A DNA stretch of 64,000 nucleotides from Gracilinema caldarium (GTDB lineage: Bacteria > Spirochaetota > Spirochaetia > Treponematales > Breznakiellaceae), in NCBI RefSeq assembly GCF_029265695.1, contig NZ_JAJUHW010000002.1:62001-126000 (forward strand), in the 5' to 3' direction. A program made the translations under genes and the position numbers. This document shows positions 15,131-25,595 of the stretch, piece after piece (position 1 is the stretch's first letter; each line of letters begins with the position of its first letter). A model generated the notes under the pieces. It was not told the DNA's origin. It worked only from the letters and a program-made list of their open reading frames with translations, and did not search any database.

Positions 15131-17417
15131 AGTAGTTACAATTGTTTTGTTTTTTATATCCTTGACCAGCCTCAATGCGGACATAGTTTTCGAAGGGCTT
15201 GACCTTTATTCTGATGGGCGTCTCCTCTATTCGGGTCAAGTTTCCAATCCTGGTGTAAGTGCTCAGAAAGGACTATTTATTGCGGATCTAGAAAAAAATA
15301 AAAGCAGTATGCTTACCGCATTTCCAGAAAAACTTGATCTCCTAGATAATGGAAAAATAATCCAGATACGAAACAGTTTTGGAGCCTACCGTTTTCCGAT
15401 ATCAGGCGGGCTCCCCCTGTCGGTTACAGGATTTCCTGGCTTTACCGATGGCGCTCCAATCCAATTTGGGCAGGTGGAAGCCATGGCTGCCTCGCCAGAT
15501 GGAAAGTGGATTCTTTATATTGAACCAGTAAGCGCTGGATATGGTAATTTAGTTTTAATAGATGTCAGTACCGGTAGAAGATTTTCTGTTTCATCTCGTA
15601 TTGAACGGCCTGGACGCAATTTTCCTGCCCAGTGGAGCAGAGATTCCCGGGTTTTTATTTATTCGAAAGATTGCAAGTTATACTACTTTTCTATAGCTAC
15701 ACTCAGCTCAGTCTCAGTGGACGAACAATTTAGAGTAATCGGAAACGGACAGATCAATTCGGTCTATTGGGGACCCCAGGGAGACTTCTTTTATGTTAAT
15801 GGCAGGACTATCTATAGGGTACGAAGTACCGAACTGTTTGCCCGGTCCCTTTACACAAGTTTTTTAGATATCGGCCAGGTTGCTGGAATACTGCCTTTTA
15901 CGTTTGATCCTTCATTCGACTTATTTTGGATACACCCTTCTTCAAAGGCAATTATCGTATCAAAGTCAGGGCAGAGTATTTTTTATTTTCCTTTAATTGA
16001 TGGAACCAATGCTGTTTCCTCTCAAACAGGGCAGAGCTCTATTTATCCCTATTTAGTTCTGCCATCCCTTTGTTCGGATATTAAGCTCCTATGGTCTGCC
16101 GATGGTATTGTAACGATTTGGGGACTTCGTTCGGACAATAACGATATTGCCTTTGCATACCGCCTGGATGTCTCTAAAGATCAGGGGCCTTATAGTTTTG
16201 TTCCGGTGACTTTACCATCAATTTCTGATGCACTGCTTTCTCCCGATGGTTCAAAAGCTGTGCTCTGGGGGGATGCTGGAACTTTTGTATATAGCTATCG
16301 GGACTGGAAGCTTTCCCAGACTATTACTAAAACTAAGACCCTCAGTGCAGGCTGGCTTAATAACGATGAACTGGTTGTTGGTGATATACAATTCATTTAT
16401 TTTTTCAAGCTGCCAAACAATCGTAAGATACTTGGGCTCTCCCAAGTAGATGCATATGGTTTTGAAGATAAGTCGGGAACTATTCTTGCAAAGACCGACA
16501 ACACCTGGTTTAGCACTGATGGAAGTCTTGCCTGGTCGCCCCGTACTGGTAAAGTGGAGCTGCGTCCCCTCTCTGTTAGTTCAGACAGATTTCGCGTATA
16601 CCTAGAAATTCAAGGCGGCGGTCCATACCGGAATTTGCCTATGATTAGAGCCATGGATGATATAACTACTAGACCTTTGATAAATATTGACGGATTACAA
16701 TACGAGACTATCAGTAATATTCCGCTCAAAGATGAAGGGACTTCAAGAGACGGTGTTTTTAATAATGGGAAAAGGTATGGATCCCGCACGATCTCTCTTA
16801 CCTTTGACGTCATTGATGCCCCGGAGGGTCTTACCACCGTACTCGATTGTTTAAAGCGTTACGGGATCCGGGCTACTTTTTTTGTAAACGGCGAGTTTAT
16901 CCGTCGTTATGCCGACTTAACCCGCCTCCTGAGCAATTCTGGCCATGAGATTGGCTCACTGTTTTATGCTCCCATCGATTTATCAGATACACGATACCGT
17001 GTGGATGCTCAGTTTATCAAGCGAGGACTGGCTAGAAATGAAGATGAGTATTATGGAACAACTGGCAAGGAGCTTTCTGCCCTTTGGCATGCACCCTATT
17101 ATGTGCTTTCGCCTGAACTTTTAGCCACAGCCGCTGCTGCGGGTTATAAAACAGTGGGTCGAGATATTGATCCTCTTGACTGGCTCGGTAAGACCGATGT
17201 GCGCAGAAGTTTTGTACCTTATCGTACGGCTTCTGAAATGATTGATCATATTATACAGACAAAAAAACCGGGGTCTATCATACCTATCCGGATTGGGGCA
17301 AACGAAAATGTGAGGGGCGATTATCTTTTTAATCAGCTTGATGTTTTACTAGACGCCTTACTGCGCGCAGGCTATCAGATTGTGCCGATTAGTACCCTGA
17401 TGGAGCAGGCAAAATAA
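15123..17417 (+). CDS. Exported beta-propeller protein with a degenerate NodB (polysaccharide deacetylase-like) domain
   Basis: This 764-residue protein has a signal peptide (residues 1-19), a long TolB/WD40-like beta-propeller region (about 30-500; for example SPDGKWILYIEP, LSPDGSKAVLWGD) and a NodB-like C-terminal domain from about 550. The NodB motif TFDVIDAPEG keeps the first aspartate, but the metal-binding HxxxH that should follow GHEIG is replaced (SLFYAP), and the final catalytic histidine position reads IIPIRIG. The fold is therefore recognisable but the deacetylase site looks lost. It may bind glycans or peptidoglycan rather than cleave them. Confidence 0.72.
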   Translation: MNRVVTIVLFFISLTSLNADIVFEGLDLYSDGRLLYSGQVSNPGVSAQKGLFIADLEKNKSSMLTAFPEKLDLLDNGKIIQIRNSFGAYRFPISGGLPLSVTGFPGFTDGAPIQFGQVEAMAASPDGKWILYIEPVSAGYGNLVLIDVSTGRRFSVSSRIERPGRNFPAQWSRDSRVFIYSKDCKLYYFSIATLSSVSVDEQFRVIGNGQINSVYWGPQGDFFYVNGRTIYRVRSTELFARSLYTSFLDIGQVAGILPFTFDPSFDLFWIHPSSKAIIVSKSGQSIFYFPLIDGTNAVSSQTGQSSIYPYLVLPSLCSDIKLLWSADGIVTIWGLRSDNNDIAFAYRLDVSKDQGPYSFVPVTLPSISDALLSPDGSKAVLWGDAGTFVYSYRDWKLSQTITKTKTLSAGWLNNDELVVGDIQFIYFFKLPNNRKILGLSQVDAYGFEDKSGTILAKTDNTWFSTDGSLAWSPRTGKVELRPLSVSSDRFRVYLEIQGGGPYRNLPMIRAMDDITTRPLINIDGLQYETISNIPLKDEGTSRDGVFNNGKRYGSRTISLTFDVIDAPEGLTTVLDCLKRYGIRATFFVNGEFIRRYADLTRLLSNSGHEIGSLFYAPIDLSDTRYRVDAQFIKRGLARNEDEYYGTTGKELSALWHAPYYVLSPELLATAAAAGYKTVGRDIDPLDWLGKTDVRRSFVPYRTASEMIDHIIQTKKPGSIIPIRIGANENVRGDYLFNQLDVLLDALLRAGYQIVPISTLMEQAK

Positions 17418-17421
17418 ACGT

Positions 17422-18081
17422 TTACTGCCGATCGTAAAGCATAAATTGGTCTCGATCCTCATCCCGTAAGCCCTTGAGCGATGCTGTTTGCTGAGCCGTA
17501 TCGCTCCATACAAAGGGTTTTACCGGCACAAGACCGGTCAACCCAAGCTCTTGGTTGACAATCAGTGAATCCTTAGGGGCTATCCCCTGCAGCCTGCAGG
17601 CGAGGTTTACTCCATAACCGATATAATCCCGGTACTTAAGCTGTGATGCTTCTGCAGATATTTCGTATTTATAGGCCTTTCCCTGAACGAGAGCGCCGGC
17701 AAGCCCAAGGCTCGGATAGGGATGAAAAAGATAATCGTTAAGAAAATCTGTATAGGAATTAAAAACGGTAAGGGCCGAATCTATTGTTTCTTGATTCGAA
17801 GCGTCCCAAATCAGCAGCGCTCCGTCTCCCATGAGCTTGTAATAGGAACAGTTATATCCATATTGATTGACACAGGAAAGCAGGTTTGTTGTAAAGCTTT
17901 GTATGAGCGGAAAGACGATCCTATCATCGTTGCTGCGTAAAAAATCGCTAAAATTACGGATATCGATACACAGTATTAAGGCTTTTTCAATGGTGTTGCC
18001 CAAGTATACATTGTCAAAGAAATCGACAGGCATTTTCTTGAGGCCCTGTCGTGTAAGTTCATCAAGTTCTATCGTGTTCAT
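17422..18081 (-). CDS. Class III adenylate/guanylate cyclase-like protein
   Basis: The C-terminal 170 residues carry class III nucleotidyl cyclase signatures: a metal-binding aspartate in LILCIDIRNFSDF, the YKLMGDGALLIWD hairpin, and GYGVNLACRLQGI near the end of the domain. The product is about 219 residues from ATG 18081, with no membrane or sensory domain. A TTG start at 18117 is in frame but lies in the promoter: TACAAT ends 6 nt before ATG 18081. Whether it makes cAMP, cGMP or nothing is unclear; the second metal aspartate and transition-state residues are not all obvious to me. Confidence 0.7.
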   Translation of the reverse strand: MNTIELDELTRQGLKKMPVDFFDNVYLGNTIEKALILCIDIRNFSDFLRSNDDRIVFPLIQSFTTNLLSCVNQYGYNCSYYKLMGDGALLIWDASNQETIDSALTVFNSYTDFLNDYLFHPYPSLGLAGALVQGKAYKYEISAEASQLKYRDYIGYGVNLACRLQGIAPKDSLIVNQELGLTGLVPVKPFVWSDTAQQTASLKGLRDEDRDQFMLYDRQ

Positions 18082-18087
18082 GCCCGT

Positions 18088-18116
18088 ATTGTACTCTAAA
18101 ATAAGCAATCTAGCCA
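18088..18116 (-). promoter_or_regulatory. Promoter for the cyclase-like gene (-10 TACAAT, 6 nt from ATG)
   Basis: On the minus strand TACAAT (18088-18093) ends 6 nt before the ATG at 18081. A weak -35 (TGGCTA, 18111-18116) lies 17 bp further up. No SD precedes the ATG, in keeping with leaderless translation. Confidence 0.45.
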
Positions 18117-18137
18117 ATTTAAAAAATTGGACTTTTT

Positions 18138-18177
18138 AGAAAAAAAGAGGGGTGTTCAACAAATTATTGAACACCCC
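18138..18177 (-). terminator. Rho-independent terminator of tRNA-Val
   Basis: A perfect 11-bp stem pairs 18149-18159 with 18167-18177 around a 7-nt loop. On the minus strand it is followed by a T-rich run (the A-run at 18138-18147). It lies 8 bp downstream of the tRNA and points in the same direction. Confidence 0.85.
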
Positions 18178-18185
18178 CATGTGTT

Positions 18186-18259
18186 TGGGCGCTGAGAGAC
18201 TCGAACTCCCGACATCCTCGGTGTAAGCGAGGCGCTCTAGCCAACTGAGCTAAGCGCCC
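18186..18259 (-). tRNA. tRNA-Val (anticodon TAC)
   Basis: Read on the minus strand, a 7-bp acceptor stem (GGGCGCT with AGCGCCC), a D arm with AGCTCAGTTGGCTAGAG, an anticodon arm CCTCG-CTTACAC-CGAGG and a T arm with GTTCGAGTC form a complete cloverleaf of 74 nt including the discriminator A. The anticodon TAC decodes valine. CCA is not encoded: the discriminator is followed by AAC. A TTGACT box at 18293-18298 (minus) lies upstream and a strong terminator follows, so it is a monocistronic unit. Confidence 0.96.
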
Positions 18260-18270
18260 GATGGGGAGAA

Positions 18271-18298
18271 ACTATCATAAAGTAGGACGTAAAGTCAA
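18271..18298 (-). promoter_or_regulatory. Possible tRNA-Val promoter
   Basis: On the minus strand TTGACT (18293-18298) is followed after 16 bp by GATAGT (18271-18276), 11 bp from the tRNA 5' end. The -10 match is modest; an alternative TATGAT overlaps it at shorter spacing. Confidence 0.4.
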
Positions 18299-18331
18299 GC
18301 CTCTCGGCGATATTTCTCGTTTTTCTGGGGC

Positions 18332-18360
18332 TTGTTAGGCTTTCCAAGTCCATGTATGCT
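18332..18360 (+). promoter_or_regulatory. uvrA promoter (TTGTTA-17-TATGCT)
   Basis: TTGTTA (18332-18337) and TATGCT (18355-18360) are 17 bp apart. The -10 box ends 9 nt before ATG 18370, and the upstream ATG at 18352 lies inside the promoter. I see no LexA-type palindrome here. Confidence 0.55.
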
Positions 18361-18369
18361 TACCCAAGT

Positions 18370-21207
18370 ATGGATAAATTAATTATTAAAGGTGCCCGGG
18401 AACATAATCTTAAAAATATCGATCTTGAACTACCCCGGGACAAACTCATTGTTATTTCGGGACTTTCCGGATCAGGAAAAAGCTCCCTTGCTTTCGATAC
18501 TATCTTTGCAGAGGGCCAGCGCCGCTATGTAGAGAGCCTTTCCGCCTATGCGCGCCAGTTCCTTGGCCGTATGGATAAACCCGATCTGGATTATATCGAA
18601 GGTCTTTCCCCTGCCATATCGATCGAGCAAAAAACAACCCATCGGAATCCACGCTCGACCGTAGGTACGGTCACGGAAATATACGACTATTACCGGCTTT
18701 TGTATGCCCGTATCGGAATTCCCCATTGTCCATCCTGCGGAAGGGAAATTAAGGAGCAATCGGTGGACCAGATGGTGGATACTATTCTATCATTTCAAGA
18801 GGGGACCCGGGTGCAGCTTTTAGCTCCCGTCATCCGGGGAAAAAAGGGTGAACACCAGAAAATCCTTGAGGATGCACGGAAAGCAGGTTTTGTCAGGGCT
18901 CGCATTGACGGTCTCATGGTTAACCTGGAAGATGATATCAAGCTGGACAAACAGAAAAAGCATACGATAGAAATTGTGGTAGACCGGCTCGTTATAAGCT
19001 CCGATATTCGCTCCCGTCTTGCCGAATCGGTTGAGACTGCCCTTGATTCGGCGGATGGCATTATGCAAGTCATTCGTTCCACCGCTGATGGTGATGAGGA
19101 GCTTTTTTTCAGCCGACAGAGTGCCTGTCCCGAATGCGGTATATCGATTCCTGAGTTGCAGCCCCGGCTATTTTCCTTTAACAATCCTTTTGGAGCCTGT
19201 CCTGCCTGTACTGGACTGGGAATTAAAATGGAATTTGATCCGGATCTCATTATTCCCGACAAAAGTCTTTCCTTTAATGAAGGGGGCTGTATTCCCTATA
19301 ATCCCGATTCCGCTTGGAACAGGAGCCGTTTTGAAAGTCTCGCCCGGCATCTACATTTCAGCCTGGATACTCCTTTTAATGAACTTCCGAAAAAGGTTCT
19401 CGATGCCATTTTATATGGTACTGACGATGCAATCGATGTAGTGTACGAGAATAGGGAGAAAACAGGCAAGTTTGAATATAAGTCTCGGTTCCCCGGTATT
19501 TTGGAGGATCTGAAACGCCGGTATCGGGAGAGCCAAAGTCAGGGGGTTCGGGATTGGCTTGAAAAGTTTATGAGCCAGAAACCCTGTGAAGTCTGCGGCG
19601 GACGGAGACTCAAACCAGAGGCCCTCTCGGTTACGGTCGGGGGCAAAAATATTCATGAATTGAGCAGCCTTTCGGTAGCCGATTCACTTGCATTTTTTGA
19701 TTCTATTCGCTTTACCGACACGGAACGGACTATTGCAAAGCAGATCCTAAAAGAAATTGTATCCCGCCTGGGCTTTATGAAAAATGTGGGTCTCGACTAT
19801 CTCACTTTGGAAAGAAAAGCTGCGACCCTTTCAGGCGGAGAGGCCCAGCGGATCCGGCTTGCTACCCAGATTGGTTCAAGCCTTGTGGGTGTGCTCTATA
19901 TTCTCGATGAACCTTCAATCGGTCTCCATCAGCGGGACAACCAGCGGCTTATCGATACTCTCATCTATTTGCGGAATATCGGCAATACCCTCATCGTGGT
20001 AGAACATGATGAGCAGACCCTCCGGACCGCAGATTATATTGTTGATTTGGGGCCCGGAGCTGGTGTTCACGGCGGTAAGGTGATTGCCCAGGGGACACCG
20101 GAAGAGGTAATGAAGGTAAAGGATAGCCTTACCGGTCAATACCTTGCGGGAACCCTTTTTATGGAACTGCCAAAGGAGCGGCGGAGGGGAAACGGGCGCT
20201 TTATAAAGCTTAAAAATGCCTCAGAACATAATCTCAAGGGGATAGATGTGTCTATTCCCCTCGGAGCCTTTACCTGTATTACCGGTGTCTCCGGTTCTGG
20301 AAAATCAACACTTCTCTCTGATGTACTCTATCCTGCAATATCTAACAGGGTAAGTGGGACTAGTTATACAGAGGGTGCATACGAAAGCATAGAAGGAGTC
20401 GAATACATCGACAAGGTTATAAATATTGATCAGAGCCCCATCGGCCGAACTCCCCGGTCAAACCCTGCAACCTATGTGGGCGTTTTTTCTGGCATCCGGG
20501 ATCTTTTTGCGGCCCTTCCCGAGGCTAAAACCAGGGGTTACAAGCCTGGCCGTTTTTCCTTTAACGTTAAGGGCGGAAGGTGTGAAAACTGTCAGGGAGA
20601 CGGAACGATTAAGATAGAAATGAACTTTCTCCCCGATGTTTATATTACCTGTGATGTCTGTCATGGAAGGCGTTTTAATAAGGAAACTCTGGAAGTACGC
20701 TATAAGGGCAAAAATATTGCCGATGTTCTTGATATGACCATAGAGGAAGCTGCAGAGTTTTTTGCGTTTATCCCCCATGTGGCTCGCAAACTGGAAACTT
20801 TACTTTCTGTCGGTCTTGGGTACATCAAACTAGGCCAGTCTGCCTTAACCCTTTCGGGTGGAGAGGCCCAGCGGGTTAAGCTTGCTTTGGAGCTTTCTAA
20901 ACGTTCTACAGGAAAAACCCTCTATATTCTGGATGAACCTACCACGGGGCTCCATTTTGCCGACGTAAAACAGCTTATGGAAGTGATTCAGAGGCTTGTG
21001 GACGGAGGAAATACGGTGGTTATGATAGAGCACAATCTGGATGTAATACTGCAGGCCGATTATATCATAGATCTTGGCCCTGAAGGGGGAGACCGGGGAG
21101 GTTCTGTAGTGGTGACCGGAACACCGGAAGAGGTAGCTGCCTGTGAAAAGTCCTATACAGGGTATTATATAAAAGAGCAGCTTGAACGGAGCCTGTCCAA
21201 TCGATGA
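18370..21207 (+). CDS. uvrA: Excinuclease ABC subunit A (UvrA)
   Basis: UvrA is the damage-sensing ATPase of nucleotide excision repair. The 945-residue product has two ABC ATPase modules (GLSGSGKSS near 31 and GVSGSGKST near 640), two signature/Walker B blocks ([48 protein letters not shown]) and two zinc modules (CPECG with CPACTG; CENCQG with CDVCHG). The start [16 protein letters not shown] matches the family. ATG 18352 is in frame but falls inside the promoter, and neither start has an SD, so a leaderless message from 18370 is likely. The stop overlaps the next ATG (ATGA). Confidence 0.97.
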   Translation: MDKLIIKGAREHNLKNIDLELPRDKLIVISGLSGSGKSSLAFDTIFAEGQRRYVESLSAYARQFLGRMDKPDLDYIEGLSPAISIEQKTTHRNPRSTVGTVTEIYDYYRLLYARIGIPHCPSCGREIKEQSVDQMVDTILSFQEGTRVQLLAPVIRGKKGEHQKILEDARKAGFVRARIDGLMVNLEDDIKLDKQKKHTIEIVVDRLVISSDIRSRLAESVETALDSADGIMQVIRSTADGDEELFFSRQSACPECGISIPELQPRLFSFNNPFGACPACTGLGIKMEFDPDLIIPDKSLSFNEGGCIPYNPDSAWNRSRFESLARHLHFSLDTPFNELPKKVLDAILYGTDDAIDVVYENREKTGKFEYKSRFPGILEDLKRRYRESQSQGVRDWLEKFMSQKPCEVCGGRRLKPEALSVTVGGKNIHELSSLSVADSLAFFDSIRFTDTERTIAKQILKEIVSRLGFMKNVGLDYLTLERKAATLSGGEAQRIRLATQIGSSLVGVLYILDEPSIGLHQRDNQRLIDTLIYLRNIGNTLIVVEHDEQTLRTADYIVDLGPGAGVHGGKVIAQGTPEEVMKVKDSLTGQYLAGTLFMELPKERRRGNGRFIKLKNASEHNLKGIDVSIPLGAFTCITGVSGSGKSTLLSDVLYPAISNRVSGTSYTEGAYESIEGVEYIDKVINIDQSPIGRTPRSNPATYVGVFSGIRDLFAALPEAKTRGYKPGRFSFNVKGGRCENCQGDGTIKIEMNFLPDVYITCDVCHGRRFNKETLEVRYKGKNIADVLDMTIEEAAEFFAFIPHVARKLETLLSVGLGYIKLGQSALTLSGGEAQRVKLALELSKRSTGKTLYILDEPTTGLHFADVKQLMEVIQRLVDGGNTVVMIEHNLDVILQADYIIDLGPEGGDRGGSVVVTGTPEEVAACEKSYTGYYIKEQLERSLSNR

Positions 21208-24200
21208 GAAAATTCGCTGCAATTTCGATTTCTGCGATGGTTTTCATGGCAGGACTTTTAGGTGCCCAAACTGAAGGCGCCAGTCCCATTTCCAATTCCC
21301 CATCTGGGCCTCAGGTTTCAGCCGATTCTGAAGACGCTGCATTTCAAGAGCCCAATTATATCGAGATGGATATCCGTACATCTCGGCTTGAAGAACTGGC
21401 AGACTGGTGCCGCAGGCTGGGGCTTTCCGATGCGGGGACCTGGGAAGAACTCGCCGGAAGGCTGCGGACCTTTTACGGGATTGCAGCTCCTGCTGCTGAA
21501 ACGAAAGAAGGGCGGACCATTACCATAGAATCTGCCCGCAGTTCTGAATATTTTACCCTTGAAAGTGTAAATGAATCCTATGCTCGGCTTAAGGGTGCGG
21601 TCATTATAACGGTAAAAGACGGAGATTTTGCCCACCGGCTCAAGGCAGACGAGGTTCTTTTTAACCGAAGCCGTAACAGTATAACCGCCACTGGAGCTGT
21701 TGAGTATGTCAAGGAAGGGGGCGGTGTAAAAGAGGTTTTTAAGGGCGACTCTATTTCTATCAATGTGGATACCTGGGAAGGTCTATTCCTGGGCGGAGCT
21801 TCCGAGCGATCCTTACAGGATAAAACGACAGCTTATCGTTTTGCGGGGGAAGTAATTTCCCGGGACGAGGAAGAGGTAACTGTTTTACAGAATGCAACTA
21901 TTACCAGTGCATCCAGGGACGACCCCTATTGGTCTATAGGGGCGGCAAAATTGTGGCTCCTTCCGAGCTCCGATTGGGCCATGGCTCATGCGGTTTTAAA
22001 GGTTGGGGAAATTCCCCTTTTATATATTCCGTTTATTTATCTCCCCGGGGACGAAGTGGTTTTTCATCCTGTTTTAGGATACCGATCTCGTGAAGGGTCC
22101 TTTGTCCAAACCACAACCTACCTGCTTGGGAGGCCGAAGGCGACAAGCGCTTCGGAAAATTCTATAACAAAAATACTCGGCTCTGCTTCTGATACGGAAC
22201 GGAAGCAGGAAGGCCTGTTTTTGCGAAGCACAGGCCAGCGAATAGTTAACCAGGATGGCCCAAGCCTGAGTATTCTTTTTGATATTTATACTAATTTGGG
22301 TGCCTATGCAGGACTCAATGCAAGCTTTCCGAAAGGTGGGATTTTAGGTAAAACAGATTTGTCAATTGGGCTTGGACTTACCAGGGATGTATATCAAGTC
22401 CTACCCAATTATTATACACCGTTTAAAAATAATGATGGTATAAGCAACTGGAACACATCGGATATTTTTGGGTATCCAATACCTTTTCGGTATCGTTTTA
22501 AAACTACAGGTACTTTGCAAAGTCCCTTTTTTTCGTTTAATTGGGAGTTTCCGTTATATTCAGATCCCTATGTGGATCGGGACTTTCTGAATAGGACAGA
22601 ATCAATGGATTGGCTCCAGATGATTAAGGAAGGGAGCAGTCAGACCCAAACAAGTACTGCCAATCAAGTATCGACCCTGGGCTCATACCAGTGGAGATTC
22701 AATGTAGCCTTTCCTGGCCCTGTTTTTGAAATTAAGCCTTCTATTGTCACCTTGTCAGTCAATTCCTTATCTTCATCTCTTTATTTTAATACCCGGTCAG
22801 TCAGCAATCCAGCTTCTCCTTTGGATGCACTCTTTTTTTATCCAGAGCGGTTTACCCTGTACTCAACAAATTTTTCGCTTCGGGGATCCCTCGTTACTCC
22901 TTCTACGAGCCAGCTTGCTTCCTCGTCATCCAGTACACAGCAAGGTACCAGCGCTGTTACTGTTCCCGCTGACTTGAAGGTCCCGGATGTCTGGTCCCCT
23001 TGGGCTGCCGAAAAGACAAGGGATTCCGTTCAAGATCGTTCCGTACTTGCAGAGATTTCTGATCCCCTGGAGACTTTGCAGCCCCCGGCTCTCCAGCAGA
23101 CTTTTACCGTAACAAGCGCCCAAAGCCCCTATAAAATGCAAATGGATTACAGCTTTAATCCAGCTATTTCGACTGAGCTTTTCTTCCGCTCCAACGCCTC
23201 CCATTGGCCGACCAAAGATGCAGTTCGTTGGGATGACTTCGCTTCCATTTTTACCAATTTCCGAGGCGATGCAAACATTGGATTATCTGTTGCAGATCCT
23301 TCTAATATGCTTTCTGCCTCATGGAAATTAACGAATCAAAGCGCACTGCAAATATACAACTATATGAACCAGGAGGCCGAAGAATATGATACCCAAACCG
23401 AGCGGGAAACGGCGCTGCTTCGCAGCTATGCAGGAACCTATAACAATGTAATACCGGAATTAAGCTTTAAAATTGCTCCTTTTGTGCAGGACGAAATCTG
23501 GAAAACTACAAGTTTTCAGTATGTGCTGCGAGGTACCCTGGTAAAAACGGCATTTGTGGGCGATGCGGCTACCGGGGAATGGCTAACTAACATGGGAGAA
23601 TGGACAAAAGAATATGTTTCAAGCCATCAAATACAGCTGAATTTAGCGGCCAGTACAAGTTCGCTTTCCCAGAATAGCTCATTTTCCCTGGAATTACCGC
23701 CCAGGGATAGCTCTTTAAAAAGCACTGTGAATGTATCATACGGGATTAGCCGTTCGAGCCTTTCTTTCTCGATTGCAGATCCCTTTGGAGAGCCGGTTTT
23801 TAAGCCCCTTACCGCTTCGGAAGAGATAAAATTGAGGGAAAAACTCAGTATTAAACAGGATCTCATCTATGATCCGGAACTGAAGGCTCTTACATCTTGG
23901 AACACCGGGGCTGTTTTAGGGCCAGCTTCGCTAAACTATCGGGCTGCAAGAAATCAAGGTTCCGGAACATTAGAACCGGTGGCATTTTCTCTTGGATACA
24001 TCAATGTATTTAACTACAATACACTATGGAAAAACAGGATTGCCTATACCTTGGATATCAACAGTAGTCTGAATATGGATCTCCAGCGCTATACCAACTC
24101 GGTGTTTACCTTTACGATGGGGACTACGGTCAAGATTGCCCAGTTTCTCGACCTCAGTTTCAGCACTAAATCTCAAAATTCTGTTGTATTCCGGTATATG

Positions 24201-24530
24201 CAGAACTGGCCGATATGGAAAACCCCCGATTTTATGCCAGGGGAACAGAATCTTTTGGTGGATCTGCTTAATTCCTTCAGATTCGATAATGAAGAACTGC
24301 GAAAAAAGTCCGGTTTTAAGCTTAAATCCCTCAGTTTTAAGGCGGTCCACTATCTCGGAGACTGGAATGCCACATTAGGAATAGATTTAAATCCCTATTT
24401 GAATAACGCAATAGTCCCTAAACGCTACCAATTTAATACTTCTGTTTCCTTCCTTGTTCAATGGATTCCCATTCCAGAATTCAAAACTGAAACCTTTAGC
24501 GATACAAAGAATGGATTCATATTCAAGTAA
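21204..24530 (+). CDS. LptD/OstA-like outer-membrane protein (TP0515-type)
   Basis: This 1108-residue exported protein has a signal peptide (residues 1-21), an OstA/LptA-like N-terminal beta domain ([30 protein letters not shown], with [13 protein letters not shown]), the LptD-like [38 protein letters not shown] transition at about 270-310, and a long beta-rich region expected to form an outer-membrane barrel. The length exceeds enteric LptD. Treponemes lack classical LPS, so the transported glycolipid is unknown. Translation is coupled to uvrA by an ATGA overlap, an unexpected pairing of repair and envelope functions. Confidence 0.83.
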   Translation: MRKFAAISISAMVFMAGLLGAQTEGASPISNSPSGPQVSADSEDAAFQEPNYIEMDIRTSRLEELADWCRRLGLSDAGTWEELAGRLRTFYGIAAPAAETKEGRTITIESARSSEYFTLESVNESYARLKGAVIITVKDGDFAHRLKADEVLFNRSRNSITATGAVEYVKEGGGVKEVFKGDSISINVDTWEGLFLGGASERSLQDKTTAYRFAGEVISRDEEEVTVLQNATITSASRDDPYWSIGAAKLWLLPSSDWAMAHAVLKVGEIPLLYIPFIYLPGDEVVFHPVLGYRSREGSFVQTTTYLLGRPKATSASENSITKILGSASDTERKQEGLFLRSTGQRIVNQDGPSLSILFDIYTNLGAYAGLNASFPKGGILGKTDLSIGLGLTRDVYQVLPNYYTPFKNNDGISNWNTSDIFGYPIPFRYRFKTTGTLQSPFFSFNWEFPLYSDPYVDRDFLNRTESMDWLQMIKEGSSQTQTSTANQVSTLGSYQWRFNVAFPGPVFEIKPSIVTLSVNSLSSSLYFNTRSVSNPASPLDALFFYPERFTLYSTNFSLRGSLVTPSTSQLASSSSSTQQGTSAVTVPADLKVPDVWSPWAAEKTRDSVQDRSVLAEISDPLETLQPPALQQTFTVTSAQSPYKMQMDYSFNPAISTELFFRSNASHWPTKDAVRWDDFASIFTNFRGDANIGLSVADPSNMLSASWKLTNQSALQIYNYMNQEAEEYDTQTERETALLRSYAGTYNNVIPELSFKIAPFVQDEIWKTTSFQYVLRGTLVKTAFVGDAATGEWLTNMGEWTKEYVSSHQIQLNLAASTSSLSQNSSFSLELPPRDSSLKSTVNVSYGISRSSLSFSIADPFGEPVFKPLTASEEIKLREKLSIKQDLIYDPELKALTSWNTGAVLGPASLNYRAARNQGSGTLEPVAFSLGYINVFNYNTLWKNRIAYTLDINSSLNMDLQRYTNSVFTFTMGTTVKIAQFLDLSFSTKSQNSVVFRYMQNWPIWKTPDFMPGEQNLLVDLLNSFRFDNEELRKKSGFKLKSLSFKAVHYLGDWNATLGIDLNPYLNNAIVPKRYQFNTSVSFLVQWIPIPEFKTETFSDTKNGFIFK

Positions 24531-24535
24531 TGCCC

Positions 24536-24564
24536 TTGACGTGACCCCCAGGCCTCTATAAACT
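24536..24564 (+). promoter_or_regulatory. phoH operon promoter (TTGACG, then TATAAACT)
   Basis: TTGACG (24536-24541) is followed by TATAAACT at 24557-24564, giving a 15-bp spacer to TATAAA or 17 bp to TAAACT. Transcription would start around 24569-24571, inside the left arm of the hairpin at 24567-24615. Confidence 0.5.
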
Positions 24565-24566
24565 TT

Positions 24567-24615
24567 CCCCTAACATGCAATTGAAATGGTTTATGTTTCA
24601 ACTACATGTTAGGGG
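24567..24615 (+). promoter_or_regulatory. 5'-terminal hairpin masking the phoH ribosome-binding site
   Basis: CCCCTAACATG at 24567-24577 pairs perfectly with CATGTTAGGGG at 24605-24615 (11 bp). Inside it TTGAAA (24581-24586) pairs with TTTCAA (24596-24601) across a symmetrical 3x3 internal loop, closing a 9-nt loop. The AGGGG ribosome site of phoH (24611-24615) lies in the 3' arm. No T-run follows, so a terminator is unlikely. A translational switch or RNA thermometer is the inference. Confidence 0.6.
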
Positions 24616-24620
24616 TTCCT

Positions 24621-25595
24621 TTGGACAGTAATGTAACCATTATTTTGGATAGTCAAGATATTGCAAGCGGTGTCTGCGGCGCTAATGACAGTAACCTGCG
24701 GGTGATAGAAAAATCCTTGGGTGGACATATTGCCACTAAAGGAAATGTATTGCGGCTGGAGGGCTATGATGAGGCACTGCAAAACCGCATAAAGCTTATC
24801 ATCGATCATCTTATCGATGCGGTCCGAAAGGGTGAACACCCGTCTCCTGAATATGTGCGGTCCTTGACTGTTACCCTCGAGTCGGGTCCTCTGGAGCAGG
24901 GCGAGGCCGCTAAAGTTCTGGATCCGCTGCGAGAAGGGGTTATTCAAATACCAAATGGTTTTGGCAGGGTATACCCGCGGACACTCAACCAAGCAGCCTA
25001 TATCCAAGGGATTCGCACCCATGAAATAGTGTTCTGTGTCGGTCCTGCGGGTACGGGGAAAACCTTTCTTGCAGTTGCGGAAGCACTCAGGCAGGTATTA
25101 TCTAAAAAACGCCGTAAACTCGTACTTACCCGTCCGGTTGTGGAAGCCGGTGAAAGTCTGGGTTTCTTGCCAGGAGATCTGGCTCAGAAAATCAATCCTT
25201 ATCTGCGCCCGCTGTACGATGCCATGGAAGCCTTGGTGCCCTACGAAACCATTCGCAGAATGGAAGATAATCGGGCTATAGAAATAGCCCCCCTGGCTTA
25301 TATGCGGGGCCGAAGTTTGAACGACTGTATTATAATCCTTGATGAAGCCCAAAACACCACAAAGGAACAGATGAAAATGTTTCTTACCCGTATAGGAGAG
25401 GGATCTCAAGCCATTGTGACCGGTGATACGACGCAGATAGATTTGCCCCGCCGCAGTGACTCGGGGTTGCTCCATGCTATTTCGTTGCTTCATAATGTGG
25501 AGGGGCTCTATTTTTCGTATCTCAATACCGCTGATGTGGTACGAAACCCCCTTATTAAAAAGATCATCCAAGCCTATGACCATGAATCAAAATAA
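24621..25595 (+). CDS. phoH: PhoH family ATPase
   Basis: This is a PhoH/PhoL-type P-loop ATPase of about 324 residues with a small N-terminal KH-like region, the Walker A GPAGTGKT near 140, the VLTRPVVEAGESLGFLPGDL block and IIILDEAQNTTKEQMKMF. The PhoH-YbeY association is conserved in bacteria and points to rRNA/ribosome maturation. TTG at 24621 is preferred as start because AGGGG lies 5 nt upstream; ATG 24606 is in frame but sits in the hairpin without an SD. The gene overlaps the next by 14 bp. Confidence 0.9.
   Translation: MDSNVTIILDSQDIASGVCGANDSNLRVIEKSLGGHIATKGNVLRLEGYDEALQNRIKLIIDHLIDAVRKGEHPSPEYVRSLTVTLESGPLEQGEAAKVLDPLREGVIQIPNGFGRVYPRTLNQAAYIQGIRTHEIVFCVGPAGTGKTFLAVAEALRQVLSKKRRKLVLTRPVVEAGESLGFLPGDLAQKINPYLRPLYDAMEALVPYETIRRMEDNRAIEIAPLAYMRGRSLNDCIIILDEAQNTTKEQMKMFLTRIGEGSQAIVTGDTTQIDLPRRSDSGLLHAISLLHNVEGLYFSYLNTADVVRNPLIKKIIQAYDHESK

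Noticed and set aside
18352..18369. Longer uvrA start at ATG 18352
   Set aside because: It falls within the TTGTTA/TATGCT promoter, adds six residues not in the family and has no SD.
24567..24615. Terminator of the lptD-like gene
   Set aside because: The stem is followed by TTCCTTTGG, not a T-run, and a promoter-like element lies before it, so a regulatory leader fits better.
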